A DNA stretch of 32,702 nucleotides from an uncultured Bacteroidota bacterium (GCA_903929195.1 CAIYTT010000225.1:1-32702), one strand, 5' to 3'. Shown: positions 1 through 8,769, counted from the stretch's first letter. Program-made: numbers and translations. Notes: a model not told the origin generated them from the letters alone.

Positions 1-63
1 CACTTGTCCATAAAATGTATGCACTAAAAAATTAGCAAGGACTAATAACATCCACTTTTTCAT
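1..63 (-). CDS. N-terminus of a secreted protein (cut by window edge)
   Basis: Read on the minus strand from the ATG at 63, the frame stays open for 21 codons to the window edge. It encodes a short basic start (MKKW), a hydrophobic core (MLLVLANFLVHTF) and then YGQV, which looks like a signal peptide with cleavage before Gln, as is common in Bacteroidota exported proteins. Only the signal peptide is inside the window, so the mature product cannot be named. It is divergent from mtgA, with about 240 bases between the two starts. It could be a chance frame, but the basic-hydrophobic-GQ order makes a real gene likely. Confidence 0.6.
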   Translation of the reverse strand, partial: MKKWMLLVLANFLVHTFYGQV

Positions 64-302
64 AAATACATTATTTAATATTTTAAAAAATTAATAGATA
101 ACACTAAATTTAACCGTATATATTTTGCCGGTATTTTCTTTGTGAAATTGCAATATAGCTAATTTATTAATAAATAGAATGCCTTGTGTAAAAATTGTTT
201 TTGCTAAGAGATGTTTCTTGTCTATAAAAATATTTTTTTGAAATACATTAACCTGAATTGAAACGAATTTTATTTAATTATTGTTTTACTTTTACAGCAA
301 AT

Positions 303-1022
303 ATGGAAGAAATAAATCACAAAAAAAAACGAAGCAAATTTTATAAATTTATACTAAAACCTATTTTATTTCTATTCTTATCTTCTTTAATATATACATT
401 GTTTTGCAGGTTTATCTTACCGCCCATTACTATTACACAAATAGCAGATGTAGTGGCAGGTTATGGACTAAAAAGAGATTATGTAAGCGATAAAGATATT
501 GGTAGAAATATAAAATTGGCAGCATTAGCAAGCGAAGACCAACGATTTGCAGAACATGGTGGTTTCGATTGGGTGTCGATAGACAAAAGTATGAATGGCA
601 AAAAAAAGAAAAAAAGAGAACGGGGAGCCGGTGCAAGCACTATAAGCCAGCAAACAGCAAAAAACGTTTTTTTATGGCAGGGTAGTGGTATTACCCGGTA
701 TATACGAAAAGTACCCGAGTTCTATTTTACTAAATTAATAGAATGGACATGGGGTAAAAAAAGGATACTTACTGTTTATCTTAATGTTATAGAAATGGGG
801 CCGGGTATCTATGGTATAGAAGCGGCTTCGCAAAGTTATTTTCATAAACATGCAAAGGACCTTAGTAGGCAAGAGGCTGCAATGATAATAGCTTGTTTGC
901 CTAACCCTAAACGATTTACTGTAAGGCCGGTAAGCCATAGAGTGAGCTGGCGATACCCGCAAATATTAGAACAAATGAATAATTTGGAAGGTGATGAAGA
1001 TATAGAAGCCATCTTAAAGTAA
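303..1022 (+). CDS. mtgA: Monofunctional biosynthetic peptidoglycan transglycosylase
   Basis: Glycosyltransferase family 51 enzyme that polymerises lipid II into glycan strands at the outer face of the inner membrane. A cytoplasmic basic stretch (HKKKR) is followed by one membrane anchor at about residues 17-38. The GT51 motifs then follow in order: EDQRF with the probable catalytic Glu at residue 78, GASTISQQTAKN at about 110-121, KKRIL..YLN, and the GIYGIEAASQSYF box. No transpeptidase domain follows, and 239 residues is normal for MtgA. I prefer the ATG at 303; the same frame is open back to a TTG at 258, but that adds 15 residues unlike the family. A run of A-rich Lys codons near 598-620 is a potential slippage site but the frame is intact. 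It appears monocistronic, ending at a strong hairpin. Confidence 0.93.
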   Translation: MEEINHKKKRSKFYKFILKPILFLFLSSLIYTLFCRFILPPITITQIADVVAGYGLKRDYVSDKDIGRNIKLAALASEDQRFAEHGGFDWVSIDKSMNGKKKKKRERGAGASTISQQTAKNVFLWQGSGITRYIRKVPEFYFTKLIEWTWGKKRILTVYLNVIEMGPGIYGIEAASQSYFHKHAKDLSRQEAAMIIACLPNPKRFTVRPVSHRVSWRYPQILEQMNNLEGDEDIEAILK

Positions 1023-1053
1023 TAATTTGTAACATTTCGGGCTTCATAAAATG

Positions 1054-1127
1054 AATCCGGAGGGGATGATATTATTTTGTGTTATTGAAATTGACATTTG
1101 CTATAATAATATCACCCTTTCAGGATT
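1054..1127 (+). terminator. Long hairpin downstream of mtgA
   Basis: The core is a perfect 10-bp stem, TGATATTATT at 1067-1076 with AATAATATCA at 1105-1114. It is extended by GGG (1063-1065) with CCC (1115-1117) across a bulged A, and outward by ATCC with GGAT. It lies 40 bases after the mtgA stop. The T tract after the stem is short and broken, so it may act as an mRNA 3' stabiliser rather than a classical intrinsic terminator. The fold is read by eye, without an energy calculation. Confidence 0.5.
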
Positions 1128-1217
1128 TTGAAAATGGAATATTTACTTTTTATTTTGCAAGTCTGAATAGTTACAATAATTTTACATAATATAATATAAA
1201 AACACAAATATAATTTC

Positions 1218-2990
1218 ATGCATTTAAACAAATTGATTGTAGTAGTTTCTTTTCTATTCTTATTGTCGTGCAATAACAATATAGTACAAAAAAAACAAGC
1301 ATCGGGTAAGAACTTAGATACGCTACTTGAAAACTATTGGCAAGAGCGGATGCAATTGTTTCCGATAGAGGCAACAGGATACGGAGATAATAGATATAAT
1401 GATAAAATGACGATTACTATTTCAGAACAATTTAGAGATAGTTTGGGCAAGTTTTATGCAAAGTATTTATCTGAAATAAATGAAATTGATAGTACAAAAT
1501 TAAATAAAAATGACCTTATAAGCTATCGTTTATTTAAATACGAAATGAATGCAAGCATCGAAGGGCTTCAATTCCCATCTCATTATTTGCCCATAAATCA
1601 GTTTTGGGCTTTTACGTTAGATTTACCGCAATTAGGCTCCGGTACAGGTAATCAGCCATTTAAAACAGTAGAAGACTACCATAATTGGTTAAAAAGAATG
1701 TCTGTTTTTCCCCAATGGGTTGATACCGCTATTTTTAATATGCGTAAAGGAATAGCAGCCGGTTGGGTATTACCAAAATCGTTGGTACTAAAAATGTTGC
1801 CGCAAATAAAAAATGTAATTGTTACAAACACCAACACAAGTATCTTTTATGGCCCGATAAAATTAATGCCATCCACGTTTTCCAAAGAAGAGAAAGAAAA
1901 ATTAAATACAGCCTATTGTAATGCTATAGACAGCATTGTAAATCCGTCTTACACAAAACTGTATCAGTTTTTACAAAACGAATATTTGCCCAAAGCAAGG
2001 GCTACAAGTGGTTTAGGCGACCTACCCAATGGAAAAGAATATTATAAATATTGTATTCGTTTATGGACAACAACCAACCTAACACCCGACAGCATTTTTG
2101 AAATAGGCAAAAGCGAAGTGGCAAGAATAGAAGCAGAAATGAATAAAGTAAAAGAACAAGTTGGCTATAAAGGCGATTTATTATCCTTTTTTAAATACTT
2201 AGACGGTAATAAAAAACTATGTCCTTTTACAACACCCCAACAAATAATAGATAGTTTTTGGGGCATAAAGAAACAAGAAGAACCCTTATTGATAAAATTA
2301 TTTAATGATACACCTAAAACAAAGTTTACCATACGCCAAACAGAAGCTTTTAGGGCAGCAAGTGCAAGTGCAGAATACAATCAAGGGTCGGAAGACGGCA
2401 GCAGGCCCGGTATTTTTTATGTACCCGTTTTAGATGCAAAAAAATACAGTGCCATAGAAATGACCACACTATTTCTTCACGAAGCAATACCCGGTCATCA
2501 CTATCAGGTATCTTTACAACAAGAAAATAAGGCTTTGCCCAAATTCAGACGGTTTTTATGGTATGGTGCTTATGGCGAAGGCTGGGCACACTATAGCGAA
2601 ACATTAGGCAATGATATGGGCTTGTATAAAGACCCCTATCAATATTTTGGACATTTAAGCGATGGTATATTACGAGCAGTACGCTTGGTGGTTGACGTAA
2701 GCATGCATTACAAAGGTATGAGTAGAGAAGACGCTATAAAATATATGATGGCTCACGAATTAATAAGCGAGCAAGATGCCACAGCAGAAATTGAGCGGTA
2801 TATGGCAATACCCGGGCAAGCACTGTGTTATAAAATAGGGCAAATGGCTATAAGTGCCGAGCGTAAAAAATATGAAATGCAATTAGGTACTAAGTTTAAT
2901 ATAGCCTCTTTTCATACCGAGGTATTAAAAGACGGCTGTGTACCCTTAAATGTGCTAAGTGAAAAGATGGCAGATTGGGCAAAAAAATAG
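1218..2990 (+). CDS. DUF885 family lipoprotein, putative metallopeptidase
   Basis: A 590-residue member of the DUF885 (PF05960) family, whose members are usually annotated as uncharacterised peptidase-like proteins. The N-terminus is a lipoprotein signal with Cys18 in LLSC, so the protein is probably anchored to an envelope membrane facing the periplasm. The hallmark HEAIPGHH is at residues 421-428, followed by GEGWAHYSE at 453-461. Together these look like an HExxxxH zinc site with a downstream Glu, as in gluzincin-like peptidases. The length is typical and no domain is missing. It stands alone with long flanks on both sides. Metallopeptidase activity is inferred from the motif; the substrate cannot be read from the sequence. 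Confidence 0.88.
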   Translation: MHLNKLIVVVSFLFLLSCNNNIVQKKQASGKNLDTLLENYWQERMQLFPIEATGYGDNRYNDKMTITISEQFRDSLGKFYAKYLSEINEIDSTKLNKNDLISYRLFKYEMNASIEGLQFPSHYLPINQFWAFTLDLPQLGSGTGNQPFKTVEDYHNWLKRMSVFPQWVDTAIFNMRKGIAAGWVLPKSLVLKMLPQIKNVIVTNTNTSIFYGPIKLMPSTFSKEEKEKLNTAYCNAIDSIVNPSYTKLYQFLQNEYLPKARATSGLGDLPNGKEYYKYCIRLWTTTNLTPDSIFEIGKSEVARIEAEMNKVKEQVGYKGDLLSFFKYLDGNKKLCPFTTPQQIIDSFWGIKKQEEPLLIKLFNDTPKTKFTIRQTEAFRAASASAEYNQGSEDGSRPGIFYVPVLDAKKYSAIEMTTLFLHEAIPGHHYQVSLQQENKALPKFRRFLWYGAYGEGWAHYSETLGNDMGLYKDPYQYFGHLSDGILRAVRLVVDVSMHYKGMSREDAIKYMMAHELISEQDATAEIERYMAIPGQALCYKIGQMAISAERKKYEMQLGTKFNIASFHTEVLKDGCVPLNVLSEKMADWAKK

Positions 2991-3037
2991 GGGAGAGATA
3001 GCTATGAATTTTATCATTACTCAATGCAATTTTGAAT

Positions 3038-3045
3038 TATATTTG
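3038..3045 (+). promoter_or_regulatory. Candidate -7 promoter box
   Basis: TATATTTG is an exact match to the Bacteroidota -7 consensus TAnnTTTG. It lies 62 bases before the start at 3108, in the gap after the DUF885 gene. No convincing -33 TTTG is seen at the usual spacing. Such boxes occur by chance in AT-rich DNA, so support is modest. Confidence 0.4.
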
Positions 3046-3107
3046 CACTGCTTTTGTTTGAATCAATTTATTGTTTAGTTTTAGGTTTTTAAATTGCTAA
3101 TTATTAT

Positions 3108-3776
3108 ATGAGATATTTACTTATTACTTTGTCATTAGTGGTTATTTTTGCGTCTTGTACACAAACTCCGGCAACACCATCTCCTGATAAAGAAAGTATA
3201 TTACGTACCGGAAAATGGAAACTTTTGAGCGGGAATGTTACCATGCGTGTAGCAGGTGGGTCGCATGATACCACTATGGATTATATACAATTTATACCTA
3301 CCTGCCATGCCGATGATTATATCATTTTTGATTCAACAAACCATGGAGCGGTATATAGCGGTGCCACAAAATGCAGTGTTGCCGATGCAGATTCAATAAG
3401 TTTTATTTGGCGTTTATTGAATAATGATAACAATATGGATATTTTGAATGTATTTAATTTCTTTTATAATGTACATGATTCAATTGATGCAAATAATTTT
3501 ACAGTTGACGCTGTAACGTTAGATACATCTTGGACTTGTTATTATGTAAGCAGAATACCCGGAGCCAATCAAGTTTATTATTCAGGTATCAATATATATA
3601 ATGGCACTATTACTAATTTCAGTAAAACAAATTTTACTTATAGTTTTAAGTATATTAGTGATTATCCCGATACAAATTATCACCATACTGGCACAATGGT
3701 AGGTTCTACTGCAGACCCAAGCCCTATTTATAGAGCCGATACATTTACGTTTGCCTTTACATTCACGAATTTTTAA
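3108..3776 (+). CDS. Hypothetical lipoprotein
   Basis: A 222-residue protein not assigned to a known family. The start MRYLLITLSLVVIFASC is a type II signal peptide with the lipid-attached Cys at residue 17, followed by a Thr/Pro-rich linker. The start of the mature part (LRTGKWKLLSGNVTM) resembles lipocalin-like or DUF4923-type small Bacteroidota lipoproteins, which often begin with a GxWxL segment. The rest is rich in aromatic and Asp/Thr residues with alternating beta-strand patterning and no membrane segments. It probably sits in the outer membrane or periplasm. It is flanked by its own promoter-like box upstream and the thrS promoter region downstream, so it is probably transcribed alone. 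Any function is unknown. Confidence 0.75.
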   Translation: MRYLLITLSLVVIFASCTQTPATPSPDKESILRTGKWKLLSGNVTMRVAGGSHDTTMDYIQFIPTCHADDYIIFDSTNHGAVYSGATKCSVADADSISFIWRLLNNDNNMDILNVFNFFYNVHDSIDANNFTVDAVTLDTSWTCYYVSRIPGANQVYYSGINIYNGTITNFSKTNFTYSFKYISDYPDTNYHHTGTMVGSTADPSPIYRADTFTFAFTFTNF

Positions 3777-3802
3777 GTAAAAGAAAAACTACCCTGATAT
3801 AC

Positions 3803-3845
3803 AATACTATTTTTGTAAATACTATTTTTGATATATACTATTTCT
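3803..3845 (+). promoter_or_regulatory. Tandem 15-bp repeat carrying two -7 boxes (thrS promoter region)
   Basis: AATACTATTTTTG occurs at 3803-3815 and again at 3818-3830, and a weaker third copy (ATACTATTTC) begins at 3835, giving a period of about 15 bases. Each full copy contains TATTTTTG (3808-3815 and 3823-3830), an exact match to TAnnTTTG. Either box would start thrS transcription upstream of the hairpin at 3850-3878. The repeat is seen directly; the promoter role is inferred. Confidence 0.5.
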
Positions 3846-3849
3846 ATTG

Positions 3850-3878
3850 GGTAGTTCGGAATGAGAATCTGAACTACC
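3850..3878 (+). promoter_or_regulatory. Leader hairpin in front of thrS
   Basis: GGTAGTTC at 3850-3857 pairs perfectly with GAACTACC at 3871-3878 around a 13-base loop. It is followed by an A/T-rich stretch and the thrS start 20 bases later. Given the two upstream -7 boxes it should lie inside the thrS 5' UTR. It could be an attenuator or an autoregulatory site for ThrRS, or simply the terminator of the preceding lipoprotein gene. The T tract is weak for a terminator. Confidence 0.45.
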
Positions 3879-3897
3879 TTTAAATTATAATTTTTCT

Positions 3898-5850
3898 ATG
3901 ATACAAGTAACATTACCCGATGGCTCAGTAAGAGAATATGAAGCAGGAATCACTTCGGCTTCTATTGCACAGTCTATAAGCGAAGGGCTGGCGCGTAAAG
4001 TATTGGCAGCGGAAGTGAATGGTGAAATTTGGGATACTGCTCGCCCAATAAATACCGATATTAGCCTAAAACTATTAACTTGGGATGCACCGGGAGCAAA
4101 ATCAACATTTTGGCATTCATCGGCTCACTTAATGGCAGAGGCTTTAGAAGCACTTTTTCCGGGTGTAAAATTAGGCATAGGCCCACCAATAGAAAACGGT
4201 TTTTATTACGATATAGATTTAGGTGAGCGTAGCATTAGCGAAGACGACCTAAAAAAGCTGGAAGACAAGATGAAAGAACTTGCCAAAAATAACAGCATCT
4301 ATAAAAGACAAGATGTAACAAAAGAAAATGCAATTGCCTATTTTACCGATAAAGCAGACCCCTATAAGTTAGAGTTATTAGAAGGGCTTGCCGATGGCAG
4401 TATTACTTTTTATACACAAGGTAATTTCACCGATTTGTGTCGCGGGCCACATATACCCCATACCGGTTTTATTAAAGCAGTAAAACTTACCAGCATTGCA
4501 GGTGCTTACTGGCGTGGAAATGAAAAGAATAAAATGCTTACCCGTATCTATGGTATTACTTTTCCGCAACAAAAAGAATTAGATGAGTATTTAGCATTAT
4601 TAGAAGAAGCTAAAAAACGTGACCATCGCAAATTAGGTAAGGAGCTGGAACTATTTACATTTTCTGAAAAAGTAGGCAGTGGCTTGCCCTTATGGTTACC
4701 AAAAGGGGCTATGTTGCGAGAGCGTTTGCAACAGTTTTTACAAAAAGCACAATTAGAAATGGGGTACTTACCGGTAATTACGCCACATATAGGCAGCAAA
4801 CAACTATATGTAACATCCGGACACTGGGACAAATATGGTAAAGATAGTTTTCGCCCTATAACTACACCGCAAGAAGGCGAGGAATTTATGCTAAAACCAA
4901 TGAATTGTCCACACCATTGCGAAATATATAAATCATCTCCACGTTCGTATAAAGATTTACCGGTAAGATTTGCAGAATTCGGTACCGTTTACCGTTACGA
5001 GCAATCAGGGGAATTACATGGTTTAACACGTGTAAGAGGATTTACACAAGATGATGCACACTTATTTTGCAGACCGGAACAAGTAAAAGATGAATTTAAA
5101 AAAGTAATAGACTTAGTACTCTATGTATTTGAATCTCTTGGGTTTACAGAATATACCGCACAAGTATCTTTAAGAGATAAAGAAGACAGAAGTAAATATA
5201 TAGGTAGTGAAGAAAACTGGTTGAGTGCAGAAAAGGCTATACAAGAAGCTGCTGATGAAAAAGGACTGAAAACAGTTGTTGAATATGGCGAAGCCGCATT
5301 CTATGGACCTAAGTTAGACTTTATGGTTCGTGATGCTATAGGTAGAAAGTGGCAATTAGGTACTATACAAGTTGATTATAATCTACCTGAACGTTTCGAA
5401 CTGGAATATGTGGATAGTGATAATACTCGTAAACGCCCGGTAATGATACACCGTGCTCCATTTGGTTCTATGGAACGTTTTATTGCGGTATTAATAGAAC
5501 ATTGTGCAGGGAATTTACCATTATGGTTAGCACCATTACAAGTAAAAGTATTACCTATAAGCGATAAATTTAGTGAGTATGCACATGCAGTTAAAGATAC
5601 ACTTGCAGCCAACGGCATAAGAGCAGAAGTGGATGACCGCAGTGAAAAGATAGGTAGAAAAATTAGAGATACAGAGCTTATGAAAACACCATTTATGCTT
5701 ATTACCGGTGATAAAGAAATGACTGAAAATGTAGTTTCGGTGCGTGTACATGGTCAGGGCGATAAAGGTGCTGTAACTTTAGATGTATTTATGGAAGAAG
5801 TAAACAGCATTGTAAGAGAACAAGTAAAAGGGAAGTGGAGAATAGAGTAG
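3898..5850 (+). CDS. thrS: Threonine-tRNA ligase
   Basis: Cytoplasmic class II aminoacyl-tRNA synthetase that charges tRNA-Thr. The order is standard: an N-terminal TGS domain (about 1-62), the editing domain starting with HSSAH (His73 and His77) and including LCRGPH, then the catalytic core with [11 protein letters not shown] (zinc Cys), the motif 2 region with [13 protein letters not shown], and motif 3 with [13 protein letters not shown]-terminal anticodon-binding domain follows. At 650 residues it is full length with no lesions. The ATG at 3898 gives the usual family start [10 protein letters not shown]. The infC-rpmI-rplT genes that commonly follow thrS in bacteria are absent; an ATPase gene starts 27 bases after the stop. 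Confidence 0.97.
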   Translation: MIQVTLPDGSVREYEAGITSASIAQSISEGLARKVLAAEVNGEIWDTARPINTDISLKLLTWDAPGAKSTFWHSSAHLMAEALEALFPGVKLGIGPPIENGFYYDIDLGERSISEDDLKKLEDKMKELAKNNSIYKRQDVTKENAIAYFTDKADPYKLELLEGLADGSITFYTQGNFTDLCRGPHIPHTGFIKAVKLTSIAGAYWRGNEKNKMLTRIYGITFPQQKELDEYLALLEEAKKRDHRKLGKELELFTFSEKVGSGLPLWLPKGAMLRERLQQFLQKAQLEMGYLPVITPHIGSKQLYVTSGHWDKYGKDSFRPITTPQEGEEFMLKPMNCPHHCEIYKSSPRSYKDLPVRFAEFGTVYRYEQSGELHGLTRVRGFTQDDAHLFCRPEQVKDEFKKVIDLVLYVFESLGFTEYTAQVSLRDKEDRSKYIGSEENWLSAEKAIQEAADEKGLKTVVEYGEAAFYGPKLDFMVRDAIGRKWQLGTIQVDYNLPERFELEYVDSDNTRKRPVMIHRAPFGSMERFIAVLIEHCAGNLPLWLAPLQVKVLPISDKFSEYAHAVKDTLAANGIRAEVDDRSEKIGRKIRDTELMKTPFMLITGDKEMTENVVSVRVHGQGDKGAVTLDVFMEEVNSIVREQVKGKWRIE

Positions 5851-5877
5851 GGTGCAATTACATATATATGAATACGT

Positions 5878-7206
5878 ATGCCAACATTATATTTAAATAA
5901 TTTCAGAGGATTTAAAGATACTTTTTTGCCACTAAAAAATATGAATTTTTTTGTTGGAGAAAATAGTACCGGCAAGACTTCTGTGCTGAAAGTGATAAAT
6001 CTGCTTTCTCAGAATTTATCAACAGTAGATATTGATTTTAATAGTAACAATATTGAGTTAGGCTATTTTTCAGAAATTGCTAATTATGGTGAGAATTTTT
6101 TTGAGATTGGTTATCATAATGAAAAGGAAGGAGGAATAACGGCTATAAAATTATTTTTTATTGAAAAAGAAGGATTACCATTCTTAACTAATTTTATATT
6201 CATTGATGGAAATTTTAATGTAGAAATTGAGAGAAAATACAATGACCCCCTTAATCTTTATGTTTATACTTATAAATATGAATTTTATGATAATAAACAA
6301 ATTAAAGAAGCAAAAAATGAATCCTTTTTTGTTTCTTGGATAAGAAACAATAATCTTAATGAAACCCCAACAAGAGAATTTATTGACGTTTGGAATGAGT
6401 CACTGCCATTATATATGACTATCTATATGTTATTGCGTTCTGAAAGAGCTAATTTGGGAAAGGGTAGAATTGGTAAGTATGATAGTCTTTCTCCCAGTTT
6501 TGATTTGTTTGATAGCTTCGTATGGTTAGCTCCAATTAGAACAGAACCGAGAAGGACATATGATAGTTATAAAAAATCGTTTAATCCGGATGGAACCCAT
6601 ACTCCATATATTCTAAAAGATCTAATTGGGAGTGATAAAAATATTGTAATTAAGCAGCGTATTGAAAATGCAATTGAAAAATTTGGAAATGAAAGCGGTT
6701 TATTTGATAAAATAGAAATAGTTTCATTTGAGAAATCGGAAACCTCTCCATTTGAAATTCGTATTGTTCTTAATGGACATCCTCTTAAAATAACAAATGT
6801 AGGTTATGGCGTTTCTCAAATACTTCCTATTGTGACGGAAATATTATCAAGAAATCTTGGTACATGGTTTGCAATACAACAACCTGAAATTCATTTACAC
6901 CCTCGGGCACAAGCAGCATTTGGCGAATTCATTTTTTCATTTTTAGAAGAGGAAAAGAAATTTATTATCGAAACACATAGTGATTATCTTATTGACCGCT
7001 TTAGATTATGCTTAAATCAATATCATAGTATAGAAGATAAAAATAAATATAGTGTTGAAAGCCAAATCGTTTTCTTTAAAAGAACGGAAATAGGAAATGA
7101 ATTGGTTATTATACCAATAAATCCTGATGGCTCTTACCACGAGGACCAGCCCAAAGAATTCAGAGAGTTTTTTATTAAAGAACAAATTAACCTGTTAAGC
7201 ATTTAA
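5878..7206 (+). CDS. DUF3696-like AAA ATPase (OLD/RecF-type), probable defence ATPase
   Basis: A 442-residue soluble ATPase. It has a Walker A motif GENSTGKTS at residues 27-35 after an N-terminal LNNFRGFKD, and APIRTEPRRTY at 218-228. An ABC-like signature GYGVSQILP is at 309-317, a Walker B-position motif IQQPEIHLHP at 333-342, and ETHSDYLIDRF at 365-375 as the switch His. The C-terminal INPDGSY...EFREFF resembles the DUF3696 tail. The Walker B position has Gln-Gln where most relatives have Asp/Glu-Glu or Glu-Gln, so hydrolysis may be slow or altered. The gene starts 27 bases after thrS and is followed after 6 bases by a PIN-domain gene, so the two are probably co-translated. ATPases of this type paired with a nuclease are typical of phage-defence or toxin modules; that role here is inference. 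Confidence 0.85.
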   Translation: MPTLYLNNFRGFKDTFLPLKNMNFFVGENSTGKTSVLKVINLLSQNLSTVDIDFNSNNIELGYFSEIANYGENFFEIGYHNEKEGGITAIKLFFIEKEGLPFLTNFIFIDGNFNVEIERKYNDPLNLYVYTYKYEFYDNKQIKEAKNESFFVSWIRNNNLNETPTREFIDVWNESLPLYMTIYMLLRSERANLGKGRIGKYDSLSPSFDLFDSFVWLAPIRTEPRRTYDSYKKSFNPDGTHTPYILKDLIGSDKNIVIKQRIENAIEKFGNESGLFDKIEIVSFEKSETSPFEIRIVLNGHPLKITNVGYGVSQILPIVTEILSRNLGTWFAIQQPEIHLHPRAQAAFGEFIFSFLEEEKKFIIETHSDYLIDRFRLCLNQYHSIEDKNKYSVESQIVFFKRTEIGNELVIIPINPDGSYHEDQPKEFREFFIKEQINLLSI

Positions 7207-7212
7207 ATCACT

Positions 7213-7728
7213 ATGTGTTTAGTAATAGATACCAATACTCTTGCAGCAGTTTTTGACCCTAAAGCATCAAATCATGAGGAATTTAAATTCGTATCTGATT
7301 GGATATATGACGGAAAAGGTAAAATAGTATTTGGAGGTTCAAAATACAAAGAAGAGTTGTCTAAGACTAAATACCTGTCTTTATTTACTCAATTAAATAT
7401 TGCAGGTAAGTCATGTAAAGCAAATGATATGCTGGTTGATGAAGAAGCAAAAACAATTGAAACTATTTTGCAGCATCCAAATTTTGATGATCAACATATA
7501 GTTGCCTTGCTTCGAATTACGGGTTGTAAATTGATTTGTTCAGATGATAAAAGAGCACATCCTTATTTTCGACATAATTTGTTTTTTAAAACTGCTAGCG
7601 TGCGACCCAAAATATACACTGGGAAAAGAAATAAAGATTTACTTAATGATAATAATATTGCAGAGTTCTGCAAACCCAATAAGGTATTGAACAAAGATGA
7701 AAAAGTAAACTACCCAAATAGAAAATAA
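7213..7728 (+). CDS. PIN-domain protein, putative RNase partner of the ATPase
   Basis: A 171-residue protein beginning CLVIDTNTLAAVF, the typical first strand of a PIN nuclease with Asp6. Further acidic positions fit the PIN quartet: Glu47/Glu48 in KYKEEL, Asp92/Asp93 in FDDQHIVALL, and Asp111/Asp112 in CSDDKRAH. The SDD motif followed by a basic stretch is usual for the last strand. PIN proteins cut single-stranded RNA using Mg or Mn. The final 40 residues are Lys/Asn rich and look like an extension. It lies 6 bases after the ATPase gene, with no VapB-like antitoxin, so the ATPase is the likely regulator. Family assignment is by motif only; an inactive PIN fold is possible. Confidence 0.75.
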   Translation: MCLVIDTNTLAAVFDPKASNHEEFKFVSDWIYDGKGKIVFGGSKYKEELSKTKYLSLFTQLNIAGKSCKANDMLVDEEAKTIETILQHPNFDDQHIVALLRITGCKLICSDDKRAHPYFRHNLFFKTASVRPKIYTGKRNKDLLNDNNIAEFCKPNKVLNKDEKVNYPNRK

Positions 7729-7839
7729 TATAGAATACCACATAGATATAAAACCAACAATTGTAGATTATAGAATCATCTAAGTAATGCGCAAAATAAT
7801 TGAACTATTTAATGATGATTTTTACAAAATAAAATTATC

Positions 7840-8487
7840 TTACTTCACTTTTATTACTAATAATTTCCAACAAATAACAGCTAAAACTGCCCCCAAAATA
7901 GGTGCTACAATATAGAGCCACAAATGCTCTGTATGTCCGCTTACTATAGCAGGGGCAATAGACCTTACAGGGTTCATTGATGCACCGCAAACCGGTCCAC
8001 CAAATAGGGCATCCAAACCCACTACAGAGCCTATTGCAATACCGGCAAACATACCTTGTTCTTTGCTGCCGGTTGCAACATTTATAATTACAATCATCAA
8101 TATAAAACTTAAAATTAGTTCCATAATAAAAGATTGCAATTCTGTTCCGGAAGGTATCGTAGAACCTAAGAAATGATTTTCGGGGAATAATGCTTTTAAG
8201 GTAATGCTTGCCAAAACAGCCCCAGTAAGCTGGCTTATAACATAAGGAAATAATTGCTTTATAGGGAAACGACCCGCTACAATAAAGCCAATGCTTACAG
8301 CAGGGTTAAAATGCGCCCCTGAAATGTCTCCAAAAGCATAAATTAAACTCATAACCACTAAACCGAATGTTATGGCTATACCCATATGAGTTATTGCACC
8401 ATTATATTGCTGATTAATAATTATTGCCCCGGTACCTGCAAACAGTAAGATATAAGTACCAATAAATTCAGCATAATATTTTCTCAT
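7840..8487 (-). CDS. MIP family channel (NIP-like aquaporin)
   Basis: Inner-membrane channel of 215 residues with six membrane segments and two half-helix loops. The first pore motif is HFNPAVS (NPA at 61-63). The second is SMNPVRS (NPV at 172-174), where most aquaporins have NPA. NPV in the second loop and a start MRKYYAEFIGTYILLFAGTGA recall nodulin-26-like intrinsic proteins and their bacterial relatives, which pass glycerol or metalloid acids. The substrate cannot be settled from sequence, and no arsenic genes are adjacent. It is divergent from mnmA, with about 300 bases between the starts that hold AT-rich inverted repeats. It converges with the ATPase/PIN unit. Confidence 0.9.
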   Translation of the reverse strand: MRKYYAEFIGTYILLFAGTGAIIINQQYNGAITHMGIAITFGLVVMSLIYAFGDISGAHFNPAVSIGFIVAGRFPIKQLFPYVISQLTGAVLASITLKALFPENHFLGSTIPSGTELQSFIMELILSFILMIVIINVATGSKEQGMFAGIAIGSVVGLDALFGGPVCGASMNPVRSIAPAIVSGHTEHLWLYIVAPILGAVLAVICWKLLVIKVK

Positions 8488-8740
8488 TTTCTATTTTTTA
8501 ATACGATTGTTTAGATATAAATAAACACAAAATCACATGTAATTTATTGTTTATTTTTTTATAAGTTGTGCAATATAGTAATAATTATATTTAGGTGCGT
8601 ATTTTATTTGTATATTACGATAAAGGGATAATTGCATTATATTTAATGTGAAATCAAATAATTAAGAATATTTTAAATGAAATATTCTTTACATAGCAAA
8701 CCTTTATACATACATATCAAAACCGTATAAGCCTATCAAC

Positions 8741-8769
8741 TATATTTGTTATTTTATGCCTTACCTTTG
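8741..8769 (+). promoter_or_regulatory. Two -7 boxes before mnmA
   Basis: TATATTTG at 8741-8748 and TACCTTTG at 8762-8769 both match TAnnTTTG exactly. The second ends 16 bases before the ATG at 8786, which gives a short leader. It also lies inside the reading frame if the upstream ATG at 8756 were used, which supports 8786 as the real start. Promoter function is inferred from consensus only. Confidence 0.45.

Noticed and set aside
258-302. Upstream TTG start for mtgA
   Set aside because: It adds 15 residues not typical of the family; the ATG at 303 gives a normal MtgA start.
8641-8700. AT-rich inverted repeat GAATATTT/AAATATTC between the aquaporin and mnmA genes
   Set aside because: Eight bases of A/T-rich pairing are expected often in DNA of this composition; nothing else supports a role.
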